Virus record (IMG/VR): IMGVR_UViG_3300022746_000056
Location: 1-22,320 of that record
Direction: 5' to 3' (one strand)
Length of the DNA stretch: 22,320 nt
Source of the DNA: a virus
The notes under the pieces were generated by a model, which worked only from the letters and a program-made list of their open reading frames with translations, did not search any database and had not been told where the DNA came from. Made by a program: the position numbers and the translations under genes. This document shows positions 18,301-22,320 of the stretch, piece after piece (position 1 is the stretch's first letter; each line of letters starts with the position of its first letter).

Positions 18301-18423
18301 ATCTTTAGTTTTTGCGGAGTTTAGAAACACAAACACGCCGTTTTACGGTGAACTTGTTGTGTACAGGTAAAGGTCACGTGCTATTAATTCGGAAAACGAC
18401 CATCGAGAATGAAAAGAGAAAAC

Positions 18424-19194
18424 ATGTCGGTAGACAACACCCAGGACGCTGTAGATACAGCGACCACCGTAACACCTGATGCAGCATTTGCTGATGAGGT
18501 CGCTACCCAGGGCCAGTTTACTGCAGACGACATTGCTAAGGCACGTCAGCAGGAGAAGGCTAAGGTTTACGACACCATTCAGAATCTGCGTGAGGAGCTC
18601 ACTTCGCTGCGTAAGCGTGAGGATGAGCGTGCCGCTATCGAGGCTGACAAGGCTGCAAAGCGTGCAGAGCGTGAAGCTCAGCGTGCTGCAGAGCGTAAGT
18701 CTCAGGCGGAAGAAGAAATGTCAGTCAAGGAGCTCCTTAAGAATAAGGAGTCTGAGTGGCAAAAGCAGCTGGACTCGGAACGAGCAGAGCGTGAGAAGGC
18801 ATTTGCCCTCCTGCAGCTTGAGAAGGAGTACAACGAACTCCAATCCTACCGCCAGTCCCGTCTTGCTCAAGAGCAGGAAAACATTGTTCCAGAGCTTATT
18901 GACCTAGTTGCTGGAAATTCTAAGGATGAGATTGAGAGCAGCATTGCTGACCTCAAGGCTCGTTCAAACAAAATCTTCGAGTCTGTGGCGCAAGTCAACC
19001 AGCAGGCTCGCAAGGAGATGGTTGGTTCTCGTGTAACGATGCCAGCCTCTGGACCCCTGGACACCGATTCGGACTCATCATCGTACACACCTGGAGACAT
19101 CTCCAGCATGTCTATGGCAGATTATGCGAAGAACCGTGCCAAGCTTCTTGGCACAGCAAGCAACAACAGAGGTCAGGGTCTTTTCGGGAATTAG
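18424..19194 (+). CDS. Capsid scaffolding protein
   Basis: 256 residues from the ATG at 18424 (MSVDNTQDAV); an in-frame ATG at 18409 is the alternative and neither has a strong binding site. Residues about 38-155 form a long charged coiled coil (KARQQEKAKVYDTIQNLREE, AAKRAEREAQRAAERKSQAE), followed by helices and a Ser/Asp-rich C-terminal part. Coiled-coil acidic proteins directly between portal and major capsid genes are the scaffolds around which the prohead assembles and which then leave. The 123-base leader holds a small CCGT-TTT-ACGG hairpin and TGCTATTAA (18379-18387), a weak extended -10. Confidence 0.85.
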   Translation: MSVDNTQDAVDTATTVTPDAAFADEVATQGQFTADDIAKARQQEKAKVYDTIQNLREELTSLRKREDERAAIEADKAAKRAEREAQRAAERKSQAEEEMSVKELLKNKESEWQKQLDSERAEREKAFALLQLEKEYNELQSYRQSRLAQEQENIVPELIDLVAGNSKDEIESSIADLKARSNKIFESVAQVNQQARKEMVGSRVTMPASGPLDTDSDSSSYTPGDISSMSMADYAKNRAKLLGTASNNRGQGLFGN

Positions 19195-19244
19195 TTCCTA
19201 GAAAAACACTCATCAAATAACACTAACCGAAAGGAAACCTCCAA

Positions 19245-20360
19245 ATGGCAGGTTCTGCTATTACAGGTTCGGGCCAGCTCGCTGGTGCCCCAACAGCCTA
19301 CTCTGGTACAAACAGCCAGCTGTCTCAGGCAATTCAAACAATCTGGTCGAAGGAAATTCTGTTCCAGGCCATGCCAATCCTCCGCTTCGAGCAGTTCGCT
19401 GTTAAGAAGACTGAGCTTGGTGTAGCCCCTGGTCTCCGTGTTAACTTCCTCCGTTACAAGAACTTCGCAGTGGACCCAACGCCACTTACCGAAGGTGTCC
19501 GTATGACCACCAACGCTCTGACCGCAGAGCAGATTGCTATTACCGTTGCTGAGCACGGCTATGCAGTTGCAGTTTCTGAGCTGCTTCTGAACAGCTCGTT
19601 CGACGACATCATGGCTTCTGCTTCTCGTCTGCTGGGTCGTCACATGGCTCAGTACCTCGACACCCAGGCTCGTAACACCCTGTCGGCAGCTACTTCAGCT
19701 GTCTTCGGTTACAACCGTACTGGTGTTCCAACTGGTGCTCAGTCGTTCTACGACGAGGGTTCGGCTGCTACCTCGATTGCAACCGTTACCGCTAACCACA
19801 AGCTGACCACTGGTACCATCAAGGATGCCGCTCTTACCCTCGCTGGTAAGAACATACCTCGCATTGGTGAGACCTACGTTCAGTTCATCCACCCTAAGCA
19901 GAGCCGTGACCTGCGTTCGAACCCAGAGTTCATCGAGGTCACCAAGTACGCTGCTCCAGGTAACTTCATGCTCGGTGAGATTGGTCGTCTGTACGACGTC
20001 GTATTCATCGAGACCACTCAGGTTAACAAGATTGCCTCTGGTACAGCTGTAGACTACAGCGGTGTCATCGGTGTTCCTGCAGACCAGACTGGTGTTCCTG
20101 TAAAGGCTAACACTGGCCCAGGTCTTGGTGGTAACCCAGAGTCTGTAGGTGCAACCGCTCCTACTGGTACTACTGCTACCGATGTCTACGAGTCAATCAT
20201 GATTGGTGACAACGCATTCGGCCACGCTATCTCGCTCCCAGTTGAGCTGCGTGACGGTGGTATCCTCGACTTCGGTCGTGAGCACGCTCTGGCATGGTAC
20301 GCCATCTGGGGTCTCGGTATCATCACCGACCAGGCTATCGTTAAGGCTTACACCGCCTAA
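19245..20360 (+). CDS. Major capsid protein (N4-gp56 type)
   Basis: 371 residues. The pattern LTEGVRMTTNALTAEQIAIT, VAEHGYAVAVSELLLNSSFD, SASRLLGRHMAQYLDTQARN, then YVQFIHPKQSRDLRSNPEFI and the GEIGRLYDVVFIET part is that of N4-gp56-family HK97-fold capsid proteins. It forms the capsid shell. It follows the scaffold gene with GAAAGGAAA upstream, and a strong terminator follows. Codon choice is highly biased (TCG for Ser, GGT, CGT, GTT), consistent with the most abundant virion protein. Confidence 0.9.
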   Translation: MAGSAITGSGQLAGAPTAYSGTNSQLSQAIQTIWSKEILFQAMPILRFEQFAVKKTELGVAPGLRVNFLRYKNFAVDPTPLTEGVRMTTNALTAEQIAITVAEHGYAVAVSELLLNSSFDDIMASASRLLGRHMAQYLDTQARNTLSAATSAVFGYNRTGVPTGAQSFYDEGSAATSIATVTANHKLTTGTIKDAALTLAGKNIPRIGETYVQFIHPKQSRDLRSNPEFIEVTKYAAPGNFMLGEIGRLYDVVFIETTQVNKIASGTAVDYSGVIGVPADQTGVPVKANTGPGLGGNPESVGATAPTGTTATDVYESIMIGDNAFGHAISLPVELRDGGILDFGREHALAWYAIWGLGIITDQAIVKAYTA

Positions 20361-20374
20361 CAGCCCCCACTAGC

Positions 20375-20410
20375 GCAGGGGGCGGAGTTCGCTCCGTCCC
20401 CTGCTTCTTA
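20375..20410 (+). terminator. Strong terminator after the capsid gene (TTCG loop)
   Basis: GCAGGGGGCGGAG (20375-20387), TTCG loop (20388-20391), CTCCGTCCCCTGC (20392-20404): 13 bp with one G-T pair, followed by TTCTTA. Position after the capsid gene is typical for reducing read-through into less needed connector genes. Confidence 0.82.
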
Positions 20411-20439
20411 AAGCCAACTAAATCAGGAGAAAAAACATC

Positions 20440-20808
20440 GTGGCAAATACCCCAACTAACCCAATGGATGCAACAGGTCGTGCAGCGGAGGACGCAGCAA
20501 AGCGTCGTGCCAAGGAGCTTGCAGACCGTGCAGACGAGATTTCCCTTAGCCGTAAGGCAGAGGCTGCCAGCCTTGAGAATGACGTCTTTGACCCAAAGAA
20601 GCCAGACCAGCCACTTCTAATCGATGAGATTGAAGAGGTCGGAGTTTCTGTAAACAACGACAAGGTCATCATTCGTACCATCGCTGACATTGAAGACATG
20701 ACTTTCGGAGTCGGTAACCACTACACCTTCAAGGCTGGAGTGAAGTACTCGGTTCCACGTGAGCTCGCAAACTACCTCGCTGGTCTCGGATACGTCTGGC
20801 GACAGTAG
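20440..20808 (+). CDS. Capsid-adjacent head protein / head-tail connector candidate
   Basis: 122 residues, GTG start with AGGAGA upstream. An N-terminal charged helix (AEDAAKRRAKELADRADEIS) precedes a small beta domain: EEVGVSVNNDKVIIRTIADI then EDMTFGVGNHYTFKAGVKYS and VPRELANYLAGLGYVW. The second part, with IEDMTFG...Y.FK.G..Y.VP..LA..L...GYVW, is one I associate with proteins directly after the capsid gene in actinobacteriophages; the exact virion role (neck or decoration) is unsettled. It sits between two strong hairpins. Confidence 0.7.
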   Translation: MANTPTNPMDATGRAAEDAAKRRAKELADRADEISLSRKAEAASLENDVFDPKKPDQPLLIDEIEEVGVSVNNDKVIIRTIADIEDMTFGVGNHYTFKAGVKYSVPRELANYLAGLGYVWRQ

Positions 20809-20822
20809 TCCGCACTTAAGCT

Positions 20823-20870
20823 GTCCCCTCTGCTGGCACCTCCCGCCCACCTCCCAGCAGGGGGGACTTT
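20823..20870 (+). terminator. Strong terminator hairpin with TTT tail
   Basis: GTCCCCTCTGCTGG (20823-20836) pairs with CCAGCAGGGGGGAC (20854-20867) over 14 bp (one T-G pair), loop 17 bases, followed by TTTGCGTTT. It isolates the 20440 gene from the next operon. Confidence 0.75.
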
Positions 20871-20933
20871 GCGTTTGGGCAGTATTCCTAGCCTAAATAG
20901 GCGAACATAGAAGCAGAAGATTTTGGAGGATTC

Positions 20934-22001
20934 GTGGCAACGATTTCAGGCCTCATTAGTAGGGTACGCCTAGAACTTGGCGACCAAGGTAAGTCGTTTG
21001 TCGAATCTTTCGTGGCTGACGGAACTACTAACCGTTTTAAGCTCAATCACTCCCCACTAGACGGACCAGGACTTATCGTCCGTGTGGGTGGAGTAGACGT
21101 TTCTAGTACATCTTTTGTAGAAGAATCTACTGGTATCCTCGTGGTCGCAACAGTGCCCGCAGATGGTGTTGAGATTCTTGTTAGCGGAACTTACTTCCGA
21201 TACTTTACTGATACTGAGCTTGGTTCTCTTGTTACTGACGCTGTTACTCAGCACTCTTCAGGCCACACAGACACTATGGGCAGCAAAATTACAGTAAGTA
21301 ACCTCCCTGCTAATGAAGAGTACGCAGTATCCATTTATGCTGTTACTCTAGCCCTTTATACTCTTGCTACCGATGCTGCATTTGACATCGACATTCAAGC
21401 ACCAGACGGTGTAGCTATTCCTCGTTCTGAGCGTTACCGCCAGCTCATGGACATGGTTCAAGCTCGTCAGAACCAATACCGTGACCTCTGTGTTCTTCTT
21501 GGTATCGGTCTCTACAGCGTAGACGTACTTACCTTCCGTAGAATCTCCAAAGCAACTGGTCGCTACGTACCTGTATACAGGCCACAAGAAGTCGATGACC
21601 GTTCATACCCACAGCGTGTACACGACAACATGCCTAGTTACGGGGATAAGGCCCCTGCTTGGCCCACCTATGTTGGTGACTTCAACGCTTACCAAGGCCG
21701 TGCTTTCACTACTACGCTCACCTTTACTGGTACTTATGATGTCAATACCTCGTATGTTGCTAACGTCCTGAACCAGCGTGGAAGCGTTCTGGTTATTCAG
21801 AACTGCACTCTTACAGTTACTGGACCAGTTAGTGGAACTTATACCGCAACAATCACTCTGAGTGATGACCAGACCATGTTTTTGGCTCAGCGTACTTACC
21901 TCTCGCTCGGGTACATCAACTACGAAACCAACGAGACTGAGACTATCGAGATTGCTGGTGGAAACCTGTTCACACAACGCCTGAGTGAGGTAGTTCTATG
22001 A
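20934..22001 (+). CDS. Head-tail connector-like virion protein with C-terminal beta domain
   Basis: 355 residues, GTG start with GGAGGA 4 bases upstream. The N-terminus (MATISGLISRVRLELGDQGK, SFVESFVADGTTNRFKLNHS) resembles adaptor-type proteins found after capsid genes in actinobacteriophages. Residues about 80-190 are helical with DMVQARQNQYRDLCVLLG. The C-terminal 100 residues form a beta-rich Thr-rich domain (TTTLTFTGTYDVNTSY...TGPVSGTYTATITLSDD), an unusual extension for a plain adaptor. The next gene starts in its stop (ATGA). Neck or connector is the best guess. Confidence 0.65.
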   Translation: MATISGLISRVRLELGDQGKSFVESFVADGTTNRFKLNHSPLDGPGLIVRVGGVDVSSTSFVEESTGILVVATVPADGVEILVSGTYFRYFTDTELGSLVTDAVTQHSSGHTDTMGSKITVSNLPANEEYAVSIYAVTLALYTLATDAAFDIDIQAPDGVAIPRSERYRQLMDMVQARQNQYRDLCVLLGIGLYSVDVLTFRRISKATGRYVPVYRPQEVDDRSYPQRVHDNMPSYGDKAPAWPTYVGDFNAYQGRAFTTTLTFTGTYDVNTSYVANVLNQRGSVLVIQNCTLTVTGPVSGTYTATITLSDDQTMFLAQRTYLSLGYINYETNETETIEIAGGNLFTQRLSEVVL

Positions 22002-22320
22002 CGGGCATCTACCCTGAAAAAGACGTTAATCTCCTTGCTGCTGGCAGTATCTACACCGAAGTAGACGTCAATCAACTTCCTGGAATCCCAGGTCAGCGTG
22101 GCCCAACTGGTCCTCAGGGAGCTCCGTCTACTGTTCCTGGACCTACTGGGCCTACTGGACCTCAAGGTCCTCAGGGCTCGTTTGGTGGAGCTACTTTTGA
22201 GTACCTATTTAGCCTAGCAACTATCGATACTGACCCAGGTGCTGGCTATCTGGCTTTTGATGCAAACCCATTTAGTGGTGCTGCTCACCTGTACATTAGT
22301 GCTACTGACCTATCAATGAC
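21998..22320 (+). CDS. Collagen-like virion protein, cut by window end
   Basis: Begins with an ATG inside the previous stop (ATGA) and stays open to the last base. MTGIYPEKDVNLLAAGSIYT is followed by a collagen-like Gly-X-Y run at about residues 34-65 (GIPGQRGPTGPQGAPS, then GPTGPTGPQGPQG), then a globular start GGATFEYLFSLATIDTDPGA. Collagen-like triple helices are found in phage tail fibres, head fibres and baseplate parts. The C-terminal domain that would tell which lies outside the window. Confidence 0.75.
   Translation, partial: MTGIYPEKDVNLLAAGSIYTEVDVNQLPGIPGQRGPTGPQGAPSTVPGPTGPTGPQGPQGSFGGATFEYLFSLATIDTDPGAGYLAFDANPFSGAAHLYISATDLSM

Noticed and set aside
1-22320. CRISPR arrays, insertion sequences, integrase or attachment sites
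   Set aside because: No regular repeat-spacer array, transposase, terminal inverted repeats, recombinase or repressor gene was seen. Lifestyle cannot be decided from this window.

Overview
The window is a large piece of a tailed double-stranded DNA phage genome (Caudoviricetes). It holds terminase large subunit, portal, scaffold, an N4-gp56-type major capsid protein and connector genes in canonical order, plus a lysis cassette and a block of small accessory genes. Nearly everything is on the + strand. The best host guess is an actinobacterium of moderate GC. The reasons are several small proteins of kinds I associate with actinobacteriophages (an HGCDGCC protein, a DUF2746-like membrane coiled coil, a CxxC...CxxH protein near the structural genes), a ThyX-type thymidylate synthase, and at least one gene that appears to start at its own transcription start. 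This is an inference; no host marker is present.

Layout. 1-477 is non-coding and rich in short repeats (helically phased AGCCC units, three GATTYCGYA units about 31 bases apart, a long direct repeat) and leads into a small-gene operon (478-1858). That operon has three consecutive proteins sharing the N-terminal peptide MGRNNxDFH. An HSP20 gene follows, with a structured 5' leader. 2596-3416 has no convincing ORF but is dense in hairpins and tRNA-like shapes. Next come two abutting tRNA-Ser genes, dCMP deaminase, tRNA-Thr, thioredoxin, a coiled-coil protein, an FmdB-like zinc ribbon and thyX: a nucleotide-metabolism and redox block.

5718-7202 is a train of tiny ORFs joined end to end. Six junctions use the same 15-base element GGAGARAAGTAAATG, so six consecutive proteins all end in Gly-Glu-Lys; one of them is an HNH nuclease. 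A tRNA-Gln lies on the - strand at 7735-7808. It is followed by a probably leaderless gene for a stand-alone phosphatase resembling the C-terminal half of T4 polynucleotide kinase.

8327-9746 holds small putative virion or unknown proteins, an M23 peptidase (endolysin candidate) and a holin-like protein. A - strand membrane ORF and a DUF2746-like protein follow. The late region (10538 to the end) holds a basic coiled-coil protein, two zinc-binding small proteins, a Thr/Ala-rich virion-like protein, a KTSC-domain protein, two unknown small genes, terminase, an abundant-codon-style small protein, portal, scaffold, capsid, two head-tail proteins, and the start of a collagen-like protein cut by the window end. 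Several late genes are separated by strong hairpins, probably to tune mRNA levels gene by gene.

Six-frame reading plus short-ORF inspection added eight genes that are short or start with TTG/GTG (780-926, 4763-4936, 5718-5897, 6828-6941, 7199-7348, 7581-7733, 8857-9006, and the partial 21998-22320).
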